Assembly: GCF_052119645.1 (NCBI RefSeq)
Contig: NZ_JBGQOM010000007.1
Coordinates: 186,001 to 250,000, forward strand
DNA from: Paraglaciecola sp030730205
GTDB lineage: Bacteria; Pseudomonadota; Gammaproteobacteria; Enterobacterales; Alteromonadaceae
Direction of reading: 5' to 3'
DNA: 64,000 bases
The position numbers and the translations under genes are program-made. Shown one piece after another: positions 16,935 through 25,959 of the stretch. The notes beneath the pieces are model-generated. The model worked only from the letters and a program-made list of their open reading frames with translations, did not search any database and had not been told where the DNA came from. Each line of letters starts with the position of its first letter. The first letter of the stretch is position 1.

Positions 16935-19900
16935 CTAATGCTCTAGTGCTTCTATATCCAGCAATTCTTTTTCTAATTTTTTACTTTCATCAGCTCGCGG
17001 TTTAACTAAACGGGCTAAGGCTAAATACAGTACTGGCGTTAAAAATAGGGTAAACAATACCGCAAAGCCAAGGCCACCAAACACCACCCAGCCAATGGCG
17101 TTGCGTGCTTCTGCGCCCGCGCCGCTCGATAATATCAGCGGTAAACCGCCCAGCAAGGTAGATACTAAGGTCATGGTGATGGGTCTAAGGCGAATCAAAG
17201 CAGCTTGTTCAACTGCTTCTCGCACACTTAAGCCTTTATCACGCAACTGATCGGCAAATTCCACTAATAAGATGGAGTTTTTAGCCAATAAACCGATGAG
17301 CATGACTAAACCTATTTGTGAGTAAATATTGATACTCGTACCAGTGAGATAAAGTGCAAAAAGCGCAGCGGCAATACCAAAGGGCACGGTTAGCATGACC
17401 ACCACAGCACTGTTGATACTTTCAAATTGTGCGGCTAATACCAGTAGCACAATCACAAAGGCTAGAACGTAGGTTAAGGTGACTTCTCTGGCGGTTTCTT
17501 CATAAGCGAGGGCTTCTCCTAAAAATACAATACCCACGTTTTCTGGCAATGTGCGTTCGGCGGTTTGACTTATAATACCAACCGCAACATCGATGGGCAT
17601 GTCTTCGGGCAGTTCTAAATCTATTTCAATGGCTCTGCGCTGGGCATGGCGTTCAAGCTCGGCAGCAACCCCCTCTTCGCGTATGGTCGCAAGGCTCGAT
17701 AAGGGCACTAAGCTGCCGCCTTGTGAGCCAACATACAAATTGGCTAAGTCTGAGGGATCATTAATGCTTGAGCGATTGGCTTGCAAAATAATAGGAACCG
17801 CCTGGTCGCCAACGTTAAGGTCTGCGATATCATCACCATTGATGGCGGCGCGTAAGGTGGTAGAAATATCGTTGAGCGGCACACCAAGTTCGTCAGCACG
17901 CTGGCGGTCAATTTCTACGCGCAATTGTGGTTGGGTGGGTTGGTATGAAATATTGGGTTTGCCAAATTCTGGGTATTCTGTTTCTAAAACATTAGAAAAC
18001 GCCACTGCTGCGGCAAAAATTTGCTCATAAGTTTGACCAGTCAGCGCAATTTCTAAACCACCGCCTTGGCCACGTAAACTTAAACTATTGGTGCCAAACG
18101 CACGTCCTGGCGCACCTGGAATATTACCTAATGGTCCACGAATTTGATCAATAACGTCTTGTTGGCTAAGACTACGCTCTGACCAATCTTTTAACGGTGC
18201 GGTAATCGATACAATATTCGGATCCCACTGGCCAACAACCGTGTAAATTGAATCCATCTCGCCATCATCAACAAAGGGTTGCAGAATATCTTCCATTTGC
18301 TGGGCTTGGCGGTCCATAAAGTTAAGTCCAACGCCATCTGGGCCGCGAGCAAAAACTCGAATCGAGCCGCGATCTTCACTGGGCAATAATTGGTTTTCGA
18401 GCTGCCAATATAAACTGGCTGCCCCGGTCGCCGCTAATACGCTGATAAAAAACACCCACCACGCATGATTCAAACTCCACTTGAGTGCTGTACTGTAAGC
18501 CGACAATAACTTATTGCCCAGTGCGCTGAAGATGTGTTTTTTGTCTTTGTTACCCGCTGATAATTTAGCCGTTAATGCGGGCACTAAAGACAAGGCGACA
18601 AACGAAGAAATAATGACTGCGCCAGCTAACACTCCGCCAAATTCGCGAAATAATCTACCAGCGGTGGAAGGTAAAAACGCAATGGGTACAAAAACCGCAG
18701 CCAATACTGCGGTGGTGGCCAGTACCGCAAAAAATACTTCACGGGTTCCCACTACGGCCGCAGCCCTACTGCCTAAGCCCATTCCTCGGCGACGTTGAAT
18801 GTTTTCTGATACCACAATGGCATCATCAACAATTAAGCCTGTGGCTAACACTAAGGCCAACAAGGTCAAAATATTGATAGAAAACCCCAGTGCCCAAATC
18901 ACCGCGAGTACACCAATAAGCGATACCGGGATAGATAAGGCTGGCACAATGGTCGCCCGCCATGAGCCAATAAATACCCACAACGTGGCGATAACCAGCG
19001 CAATGGTAAAAAGCAATGAGGTGAGGACTTCTGAGACCGAGCCGCGGATAAATTCGGCGTCGTCCGAGGTAACCTGAATAGTCAAATCGGTAAAACGTTT
19101 ATCCAGATTAGCAACTAAAGCAAGCACTTCATCTGAGATTTCAATGGTATTTGAGCGTGCTTGGCGAATCACTTCTAAGCCAATTACTGGCACACCATTG
19201 AGGCGTACCATATTTTGGCCATCTGCTGGGCCAAAATACACATCAGCGACATCACCAATTCTGGTATCACCCGCAATAAGCATATCTTTGACCTGTCGAG
19301 CGGTGATAGAAGTAGCATCGGCACGCACAATAAGTTGGTGGTCAGTTGAGCGAAAACTGCCTGCAGGTACGTCAAATGGCGCTTGGCGCAATACATTGGC
19401 AACCTGAGTCACAGTTAAACCAAAACTGGTCAGGCGCAATGGGTCAAGCATTACCCGTAATACCCGTTGCCTATCGCCGTTTAACCGCACATCAGCAACA
19501 CCAGGAATACTTAAAAATAACGGCGCAAGGTCTTTGTCGACTCGCTCAGTCATGCTTTCAAGGTCAAGTACGCTGCTAGAAATCGCTAAACTGACCACTG
19601 CTTCAGCGTCGTTATCTGCTTTGATAACCGATACTTGCTCAACGTCATCGGGTAACTCCCGTTGTACGCGGCTGACTGATTCGCGGGTTTCATTGGCTGC
19701 ATCATCTAAATTTATACCGGGGCGAAACTCTACTACTATGCGTGAACTGTTTTCTTCACTTTGGGCACGGATTGACTTAACACCGCTGACCCTCGCCACC
19801 GCACCTTCGAGCTTACTGGTAATTTCGGTATCGATGGTTTCAGGCGAACCACCGGGTAGGACTGCACGTACGGTGATGACGGGGCGGTCGACATCAGGCA

Positions 19901-20036
19901 GCTCACGAACTTCAATCGCGTTTATGGCCGCAAGCCCGGCAATCATCACCAGTAAATTCAAAACAATAATTAAGATAGGCCGACGAATAGACAGAGAGGG
20001 CAAGTCGTTGCTGAGTAGCTGCATATTTAGTTTCAT
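16935..20036 (-). CDS. RND-family efflux permease
   Basis: A 1033-residue inner-membrane proton-driven exporter of the AcrB/MexB (HAE1-like) superfamily. TM1 follows LSIRRPILIIVLNLLVMIAG. The large periplasmic loop begins at VRELPDVDRPVITV, and the TM4 proton-relay motif ATGLIVDDAIVVSEN carries both Asp residues. The second half has the expected repeat, ending in LFLTPVLYLALARL. Length is normal for the family. It is the second gene of an operon with the adaptor at 20046-21089, separated by 9 bases. No outer-membrane channel gene is adjacent, so it presumably borrows a TolC-type partner encoded elsewhere. The substrate cannot be told from sequence. Confidence 0.93.
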   Translation of the reverse strand: MKLNMQLLSNDLPSLSIRRPILIIVLNLLVMIAGLAAINAIEVRELPDVDRPVITVRAVLPGGSPETIDTEITSKLEGAVARVSGVKSIRAQSEENSSRIVVEFRPGINLDDAANETRESVSRVQRELPDDVEQVSVIKADNDAEAVVSLAISSSVLDLESMTERVDKDLAPLFLSIPGVADVRLNGDRQRVLRVMLDPLRLTSFGLTVTQVANVLRQAPFDVPAGSFRSTDHQLIVRADATSITARQVKDMLIAGDTRIGDVADVYFGPADGQNMVRLNGVPVIGLEVIRQARSNTIEISDEVLALVANLDKRFTDLTIQVTSDDAEFIRGSVSEVLTSLLFTIALVIATLWVFIGSWRATIVPALSIPVSLIGVLAVIWALGFSINILTLLALVLATGLIVDDAIVVSENIQRRRGMGLGSRAAAVVGTREVFFAVLATTAVLAAVFVPIAFLPSTAGRLFREFGGVLAGAVIISSFVALSLVPALTAKLSAGNKDKKHIFSALGNKLLSAYSTALKWSLNHAWWVFFISVLAATGAASLYWQLENQLLPSEDRGSIRVFARGPDGVGLNFMDRQAQQMEDILQPFVDDGEMDSIYTVVGQWDPNIVSITAPLKDWSERSLSQQDVIDQIRGPLGNIPGAPGRAFGTNSLSLRGQGGGLEIALTGQTYEQIFAAAVAFSNVLETEYPEFGKPNISYQPTQPQLRVEIDRQRADELGVPLNDISTTLRAAINGDDIADLNVGDQAVPIILQANRSSINDPSDLANLYVGSQGGSLVPLSSLATIREEGVAAELERHAQRRAIEIDLELPEDMPIDVAVGIISQTAERTLPENVGIVFLGEALAYEETAREVTLTYVLAFVIVLLVLAAQFESINSAVVVMLTVPFGIAAALFALYLTGTSINIYSQIGLVMLIGLLAKNSILLVEFADQLRDKGLSVREAVEQAALIRLRPITMTLVSTLLGGLPLILSSGAGAEARNAIGWVVFGGLGFAVLFTLFLTPVLYLALARLVKPRADESKKLEKELLDIEALEH

Positions 20037-20045
20037 GATACGCCC

Positions 20046-21089
20046 TTAGTTTACTGTTTGACTGAAGCTAAGCGCTTGGCCTTCGCGCAAACGTTGTATG
20101 CCTTCAGTTATCAGCAATTGGCCTTCGCTGAGTTTACCGTCCACTAAAATTCTGCCCGCTAGTCGCTGCTTAATGGCTACATCTACTCTTCTGGCTTGTT
20201 GCTGTTCTGCCACCCACACGTAAGCGCCCGTTGCGTCCCACATCAGCGCAATTTCTGGAATAGAGGCGTATCGCTGGCCTTCAAGCAGTAATTCCACGCG
20301 AAAACTCATACCCGGGCGATAGTTATCTGCACGATTGTTCAGCAGGGCTCTAACACGAAAAGAGCGGCTATCTACATTGATACGCGAATCAATCTGGCTG
20401 ATAACCGCTTTAACAGGGGCGTCGGTATTTAACCAAGGCTGTAACGTTAGGGTAGGTTTGCCCGACAACATCGGCAGGGCGATTTCGGGGGCAGTGAAAT
20501 TAACAAATAATTCAGCGCGATTGTCTAGGGTAGTAATCGGGGTTTGGATGGTAATACGATCGCCTACTTCAACATCAGTAAAACCCACTACGCCAGCGAA
20601 AGGGGCACGCACCACCCGATCTTCAAGTTCAACTTCGGCTTCTTGTAGAGCAACTTTACTGAGTTCGAATAGGGTGATGGCATCGTCTAATTCATTTTGC
20701 GGCACGGCGCCTTGAGCTCGACTTTCTTTTAAACGAGTTACTGTGCGCCGAGCATCTTCTAGGGTAATTTTAGCCCGTTCTAAGGCCACGCGCTGACGAC
20801 GATCGTCAAGGTGCAGTAAAACGTGGTCTTTTTCAACTTTATCACCTGGGCTAAAAAGCACCTCGGTGACACGGTCTGCCACAGCAGGAAAAAGTACCAC
20901 TGAATAAATGGCTTCTGCGGTACCAACCGACTGAATGCGTTCGCGATCGTTTTCAAATTGCAAAGGGCTAACGATGACATTAGCTGCAATATTTTCACCC
21001 CGTTGTTGAGCGGCGACGTAAAACGAGGAAAAAAAGAGAATTAGTAGGGTTAAGCAGAATGTTGGCTTCGTGTCTTTTATCATTAGCAT
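20046..21089 (-). CDS. RND efflux periplasmic adaptor (membrane fusion protein)
   Basis: A 347-residue periplasmic adaptor that links the RND permease to an outer-membrane channel. It has a signal peptide (LTLLILFFSSFYVAAQ). The lipoyl half-motifs VTEVLFSPGDKVEKDHVLLHLD and VRAPFAGVVGFTDVEVGD flank a short alpha-hairpin (LERAKITLEDARRTVTRL), and a beta-barrel domain follows (SFRVRALLNN, YRPGMSFRVEL). The hairpin is short compared with AcrA. First gene of the two-gene operon on the minus strand; the start is MLMIKDTKP or the second Met two codons later. Confidence 0.92.
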   Translation of the reverse strand: MLMIKDTKPTFCLTLLILFFSSFYVAAQQRGENIAANVIVSPLQFENDRERIQSVGTAEAIYSVVLFPAVADRVTEVLFSPGDKVEKDHVLLHLDDRRQRVALERAKITLEDARRTVTRLKESRAQGAVPQNELDDAITLFELSKVALQEAEVELEDRVVRAPFAGVVGFTDVEVGDRITIQTPITTLDNRAELFVNFTAPEIALPMLSGKPTLTLQPWLNTDAPVKAVISQIDSRINVDSRSFRVRALLNNRADNYRPGMSFRVELLLEGQRYASIPEIALMWDATGAYVWVAEQQQARRVDVAIKQRLAGRILVDGKLSEGQLLITEGIQRLREGQALSFSQTVN

Positions 21090-21438
21090 CCCTTATCAAT
21101 AAGCGCGCATTCCTTGATGGAATGAAGTGTATTTATACCATAGTTGTTGTTGCCATGCAGGTACGCCCGCTATAGCAAATTTGATCAAAGAGATGCCTGA
21201 GTATGCGATGAAAAACATGCTGGTCAGGTGAACGGCAGATTGACTCAAACCAGCGTGTAACAGAACTTTAGGATGACTGGCTTGTGGCCCAAAATAAGTT
21301 GCCTGTTAACCAAGCAAATAAGTGCGGATATTCTAATTATCGCGGCAAAAGTTTAACAGAACTAACGAGAAGGTATGCGCTACGAGGTGGCGTCTGACCT
21401 AAGGTACTGAAGCCGATTTTTCGCTGCTGTAATAATAT
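21090..21438. other. Intergenic stretch upstream of RND operon and rnpB
   Basis: About 350 bases without a recognisable gene, between the divergent RND adaptor and rnpB. It must contain the efflux operon promoter. A small dyad ATTCC/GGAAT at about 21108-21122 is the only structure that I see close to the adaptor start. Confidence 0.4.
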
Positions 21439-21467
21439 TTGTCATCAACCCTTAACCTGCGTAGAAT
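21439..21467 (+). promoter_or_regulatory. Sigma-70 promoter of rnpB
   Basis: TTGTCA (21439-21444) and TAGAAT (21462-21467) are separated by exactly 17 bases, followed by a GC-rich discriminator (CCGCGACC) and the predicted 5' end of the RNase P RNA. A GC-rich discriminator suits growth-rate control, as for other stable RNAs. Confidence 0.75.
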
Positions 21468-21473
21468 CCGCGA

Positions 21474-21843
<370 letters not shown>

Positions 21844-21873
21844 CTTTCAGGCCAAACTGGAACGACTGAGAAA

Positions 21874-21929
21874 CTGAACGCAGTGAAAGCTAAATTTCAG
21901 TTTTACGTTCAGGCATGCGTTGCTTTTTT
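21874..21929 (+). terminator. Possible terminator after rnpB
   Basis: A nested hairpin, outer arms CTGAACG (21874-21880) and CGTTCAG (21906-21912) with an inner TGAAA/TTTCA pair, is followed by six to seven T at 21923-21929. The spacing of about 10 bases to the T-run is longer than ideal. Confidence 0.35.
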
Positions 21930-22078
21930 AGTTAATCAAGCTGAATGATCGCGCTATCAAGCCAGCACTAATGCAAGGACTACGGTCCACTCTCTTTTAA
22001 AGTGGTAAACAATTAGGTCAATAGTGCTGACTTGTTGTTATATTGTTCCCCTCTGTTGCTCACCTAAAAGTATTAATC

Positions 22079-22612
22079 ATGACGTTATTTCTAAAGGCAG
22101 TGCATATTTTGTCATTGTGCAGTGCGCTCTGTTCCACCACAGCTCTAGCTGCTACACAACCTATCAAAGACTTTGGTCAGTTTTATCAAGTACCTGATGC
22201 GCAAACTTTAGCTAAAAATAGTCATTTTAAAATTGCCTTTGATGTGTCTAAACAAGCGACAGAAGGCGAACTTAATTTTGCGTTTAATTCTTTGGCTCGG
22301 TTTATTAATATGCATATGGACAGCGGCGTGCCCATAGACAATATACATTTAGCCCTAGTGGTACATGGTGGGGCAAGCAAAGACCTATTGGCGGATAAGT
22401 ACTATCAGGCTTTGTATATGAAAACCAACGCGAATCAGGCCTTAATCAAACAGCTATTGGCGCATAATACTGAGGTCTATCTGTGTGGGCAGTCAGCCAC
22501 TCATTTTGACGTCAGTGCAGATAAATTGATTCCTGGGGTGAAACTGATGTTGTCGGCGATGACCGCACACGCCTATTTACAGCAACAAGGTTACAGTTTA
22601 AACCCTTTTTAA
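22079..22612 (+). CDS. DsrE-family exported protein
   Basis: A 177-residue protein with a signal peptide (MTLFLKAVHILSLCSALCS, then TTALAA) and a DsrE/DsrF-like domain: alternating strands with VVHGGASKDLL and the strand-turn EVYLCGQSATH, whose Cys corresponds to the position of the active or conserved Cys in DsrE-type proteins. The family is linked to sulfur-transfer chemistry, but periplasmic members like this one are uncharacterised. ATG 22079 is chosen because it begins the signal peptide; the frame extends upstream only through a TTG. A bidirectional terminator follows. Confidence 0.75.
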   Translation: MTLFLKAVHILSLCSALCSTTALAATQPIKDFGQFYQVPDAQTLAKNSHFKIAFDVSKQATEGELNFAFNSLARFINMHMDSGVPIDNIHLALVVHGGASKDLLADKYYQALYMKTNANQALIKQLLAHNTEVYLCGQSATHFDVSADKLIPGVKLMLSAMTAHAYLQQQGYSLNPF

Positions 22613-22641
22613 ATTAGTCTTCTTTGCGGAAATGGGCGCAT

Positions 22642-22672
22642 AAAAAAAGCTTCGCAGTTGCGAAGCTTTTTT
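22642..22672. terminator. Bidirectional terminator
   Basis: A perfect palindrome GCTTCGCA-GT-TGCGAAGC (22649-22666) is flanked by seven A on the left and six T on the right, so it can terminate both the DsrE-like gene (plus) and the small DUF3545-like gene (minus). Confidence 0.85.
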
Positions 22673-22682
22673 AGTGCTTGAA

Positions 22683-22853
22683 TTATAAAAGTTCTAATTC
22701 ATCTTCAAGTGTCATGCCTAGCTCACTCAATTCTTGCCTTAGTCTTTGACGGTCATGAATGGCTTCGATTTCTCTCCATTTTCGTTTTGCTGATTTAGTT
22801 TTAGAGGAGCGGTTTTCTGTATCTATCATTGAAAATAAATCGGACTTATCCAT
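22683..22853 (-). CDS. DUF3545-like small protein
   Basis: A 56-residue highly charged protein beginning MDKSDLFSMIDTEN, with a basic core KSAKRKWREIEAIHDRQRL and an acidic tail EDELELL. The KRKWREIEA core and the length fit DUF3545, a short gammaproteobacterial family of unknown function. It runs convergently to the DsrE-like gene and shares its terminator. The start is the ATG complementary to 22851-22853. The function is unknown; the basic helix could bind nucleic acid. Confidence 0.7.
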   Translation of the reverse strand: MDKSDLFSMIDTENRSSKTKSAKRKWREIEAIHDRQRLRQELSELGMTLEDELELL

Positions 22854-23085
22854 TTGGGATCCCCATTATTATTTTAAAGCGCAATAGCCACTATTTTATT
22901 GAAATCGATGAACTTTTCCGCAAAAGTGCGAAAATTTGTCCACCACTCTTTTACCACAACGAGGGTCAAAATAGAATATATTCTTGTCTTTTTTGTGAAG
23001 TACGCATGAAACTTTTGTTACCAACGGCCAAACTGCGGGTTTAAGGCGGCAGGCGCTGTCGTTTTTATAAGGACTTAATGGGGGC

Positions 23086-24702
23086 TTATTCTGCAGTGGC
23101 GGCAGACTCTAGACTCTTTTTCACTAACAATAATGCGGCTTCATGCCGAGCATGTACAAAAGACTCAATATTGAGCCCAGACAAGGCTAATTGCTCGTCA
23201 CGACTATTTACTTTAACCACGAGTTTTGCGCCAGGGTAGTAGTCGAGTACGGCTTGGCAGATTATCTTTTTTGTTAACAAGGTGTTCATGGTGATGATAA
23301 TGCTAGAAGACTGTTCGACCTTCAGTGACTCAAGTACAGGTAGTTTTTCTAAGTGACCAAAATAGGCCATGTAACCGCGCTCTCTGGCAAGTAATACGTG
23401 CTGCAAGTTGTCAGAAATAATGACAAATTCTTTACCCTGCTTACTTAACTCAGTAGCAACAATACGGCCTACAATCGCAAAGCCACATATGATGATGTGA
23501 TTATTGGCATTGATTGGCGTGATTTTGTCTGATTCAAAAAATTCGACCACAAAATATGAGGCTAATCGATAAATATTATTGACCATGAAGGGGGTTACTA
23601 TCATGGATAACACAGTCACTAAAATCAGAAAACTACCAAGCTCATCAGAAATAATATGCTGGCTGGTGGCTAAAGAAAAAATCGCGAACGAAAATTCACC
23701 AATTTGGCACAGCGCAATTGCTGATTTAATCGCGTCGCTTTTATTTGCCTTACGCCTGATCAAGATATAAATAATCAACGCTTTAACTAACATAGTTAGC
23801 AACAACACGCCTAATACCCAAAAGAACTCTTGGTAAAAATACAGAATGTCGATTTTGGTGCCAATTGAGAAGAAAAACGCACCTAATAAAATGTCTTTAT
23901 AGGAGGCGATATCCGACTCAACTTTTACGTGATAGGTGGTTTCGGCAATGATCATGCCTGCGATAAAGGCGCCCAGTGAATAGGTAAAGCCCATCTCATG
24001 GGCAAGTAAGGACGCGCCAATAACTATGGTCAACACAGAGCCTAAGAACAGTTCTTCAAGTTTGGCATTGGTAGAAAAATGCAGTAGCCACTCAATTAAT
24101 TTTTTACCGAGGGTAAACATAAATAGGATAACTGCAAACGCCGATAAAATGGTTTTCAGCAAGATCTCTTGCATCGACAGTTCGTTATTGGTTAAAAAAC
24201 TAATCAGTAACAATATAGGGATTACAGCGAGGTCTTGAAAAATCAAAATGGCCACTGATTTCTCACCGTAGGGGGTAATAATATCTTTTGATTTTTTCAG
24301 GTAAGTCAGCACGATAGCGGTAGATGATAAACTGAAAGACAAAGCAATGATGATGGAAGATGTAGCATCAAGGGCAAAGATATAATGGGCCACAGGATAG
24401 ATAACTACAGCGCTCAGCACGACTTGACTTGTGCCGTTGATAAAGACGATTTCACGCATTTTTTTCAGTTTAGCGAATGACATTTCCAAGCCAATAGTAA
24501 ACATTAAAAACACGATACCAAACTCACCAATGAGCTCTAAAGAACTTAAGTTTTCGCTGCCATTAAAATCGAAGATGTTACTGATAATGGTACCGGTGAT
24601 GATGTAACCGATGATGTGTGAAATGGCGAATTTTTTTAAGACAATATTTAGCACACTGGCAATGGCCAGAGAAATAAAAATTATAGGAAGAATAGAATCC
24701 AT
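23086..24702 (-). CDS. CPA2-family cation:proton antiporter with TrkA-N domain
   Basis: A 538-residue inner-membrane K+ or Na+/H+ antiporter of the KefB/YbaL type. About 12 hydrophobic segments form the antiporter part, with SLSSTAIVL and the LIFQDLAVIPILLL segment carrying the membrane Asp, and LGAFIAGMIIAET downstream. A C-terminal TrkA-N (RCK) domain starts near residue 400 (HIIICGFAIVGRIV). Its first glycine motif is GFAIVG rather than GxGxxG, so nucleotide binding may be altered. It is transcribed alone. Similar proteins help pH or osmotic homeostasis. Confidence 0.9.
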   Translation of the reverse strand: MDSILPIIFISLAIASVLNIVLKKFAISHIIGYIITGTIISNIFDFNGSENLSSLELIGEFGIVFLMFTIGLEMSFAKLKKMREIVFINGTSQVVLSAVVIYPVAHYIFALDATSSIIIALSFSLSSTAIVLTYLKKSKDIITPYGEKSVAILIFQDLAVIPILLLISFLTNNELSMQEILLKTILSAFAVILFMFTLGKKLIEWLLHFSTNAKLEELFLGSVLTIVIGASLLAHEMGFTYSLGAFIAGMIIAETTYHVKVESDIASYKDILLGAFFFSIGTKIDILYFYQEFFWVLGVLLLTMLVKALIIYILIRRKANKSDAIKSAIALCQIGEFSFAIFSLATSQHIISDELGSFLILVTVLSMIVTPFMVNNIYRLASYFVVEFFESDKITPINANNHIIICGFAIVGRIVATELSKQGKEFVIISDNLQHVLLARERGYMAYFGHLEKLPVLESLKVEQSSSIIITMNTLLTKKIICQAVLDYYPGAKLVVKVNSRDEQLALSGLNIESFVHARHEAALLLVKKSLESAATAE

Positions 24703-25010
24703 CGTGCTAATAAGGTCTCGATTGCGTTAACAAAGTTATAACAAAAAGGTTGGTTTTTTTAGTTAAATCCTCTTTTAAGGTATAAGTAGAATAAGCATTG
24801 CGTGGAATTAAGTCTACTGATTCTGAAGCAAAAACTTACTATCAAGCAAAGCGTTATTAACGTTGCCCTAGCACAGTTGCCACTTTTCACTTGGACCCCA
24901 AATAAAGGGGAACAGTGTTTGAAACGAGTTTGTGAGGATTAATGGGTAAGGCTGTTTTTTGCCGATAGTATTGTTATGGTTTGGGCACAATGCTGTAATA
25001 GTCTTTTTCA
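24703..25010. other. Divergent intergenic stretch
   Basis: About 310 bases between the antiporter (minus) and the TMEM175-like gene (plus). No gene, clear promoter or repeat was recognised; presumably it holds both promoters. Confidence 0.4.
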
Positions 25011-25781
25011 ATGCAGGAGCGAGTTTTGTCTAATATCTTACTCATCGACCAATTTAAAATGCGCGGTGAAAGTATGACCCGGATAGAGGCCTTTGTGGCT
25101 GCTTCGTTTGCATTTGCAGTTACCATGATGGTGATTTCTGTGGGTTCCATTCCCGCTAGCATGGATGAATTTGTTACTGCAGCTAAACAAATCCCCTCAT
25201 TTATCGCCAGTTGCGCGTTGATCATTTGGATTTGGCATACTCACGCTGTTTGGTCACGCCGTTATGGATTAGAAGATGCTGGTACCATCACTCTTAGTTC
25301 TAGCTTGATCGTGCTCGTTTTAATTTATATTTATCCTTTACGATTAATGATGCAGGGGTTGTTTCAGTCCATCAGTTTTGGCTATCTTCCGCTTAAGCTT
25401 GAGTTTCATGCTTTTTGGGAAGTGCGTTTTATGTTTGCTTTTTATGCAATCGGTTTTCTGCTTATGAGTGCTAATTTTATCGGCCTTTATTGGCATGCGC
25501 TACGTAAAAAGGAGGCATTGTGTTTGTCAGTGTTTGAAATATTTGATACTAAAAGTGCAATTTATTTGTGGTCAGCGTCGGCGGCCATTTGTGTATTGTC
25601 GTTAGTTCTGGATATGACTCTGCCAGATAATTTAGTGGGACTAGCCGGTTATATTTTTTTTATAACTCACCCAGTATTAATATTAACCGGACGCGCACGT
25701 AGAAAACGTCGCACACAATTGCTCCAACAAATCCAAACTAAAAGTCTCAATTCAGAACGAGCAGACGAAGTGCAAAACTAG
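25011..25781 (+). CDS. TMEM175/DUF1211-like membrane protein
   Basis: A 256-residue inner-membrane protein with about six hydrophobic segments. The first segment, RIEAFVAASFAFAVTMMVIS, aligns with the TM1 selectivity region of bacterial TMEM175-type potassium channels. The hallmark FSD is replaced by FVA, so channel function as known is doubtful. A basic C-terminal tail (RARRKRRTQ) follows. ATG 25011 is listed. A TTG at 25026 with AGGAG just upstream, or the internal ATG codons at 25059 and 25074, could be the true start. It is transcribed alone, divergent from the antiporter. Confidence 0.65.
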   Translation: MQERVLSNILLIDQFKMRGESMTRIEAFVAASFAFAVTMMVISVGSIPASMDEFVTAAKQIPSFIASCALIIWIWHTHAVWSRRYGLEDAGTITLSSSLIVLVLIYIYPLRLMMQGLFQSISFGYLPLKLEFHAFWEVRFMFAFYAIGFLLMSANFIGLYWHALRKKEALCLSVFEIFDTKSAIYLWSASAAICVLSLVLDMTLPDNLVGLAGYIFFITHPVLILTGRARRKRRTQLLQQIQTKSLNSERADEVQN

Positions 25782-25895
25782 TTTATCTACGAATAAAAAT
25801 GACATTCCACTTTAGTCAATGATTCGCGCTTTGTTGCAATGGATAGGGGCAAATAATTCTGCGCCTAAATTACCAAAGGATTTTAGTTTCGCAGT

Positions 25896-25931
25896 TAAAA
25901 AGATGGCTGCCAGTAAAAGCGCGCTGGCAGC
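25896..25931 (-). terminator. Terminator of pgi
   Basis: Arms GCTGCCAG (25906-25913) and CTGGCAGC (25924-25931) form an 8-base-pair stem; read on the minus strand it is followed after 4 bases by TTTTT. It lies just downstream of the pgi stop codon. Confidence 0.6.
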
Positions 25932-25959
25932 TTTATTAAGAGATACCTTGAGTAAACGT

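Noticed and set aside
17593..20049. Several open frames of 70-170 codons on the plus strand opposite the RND permease
   Set aside because: Ser/Thr/Ala-rich composition and codon pattern are those of antisense shadows of a conserved gene.
22829..23044. A 71-codon plus-strand open frame
   Set aside because: It overlaps the well-supported DUF3545-like gene on the other strand, starts inside it, and has low-complexity, non-coding-like content.
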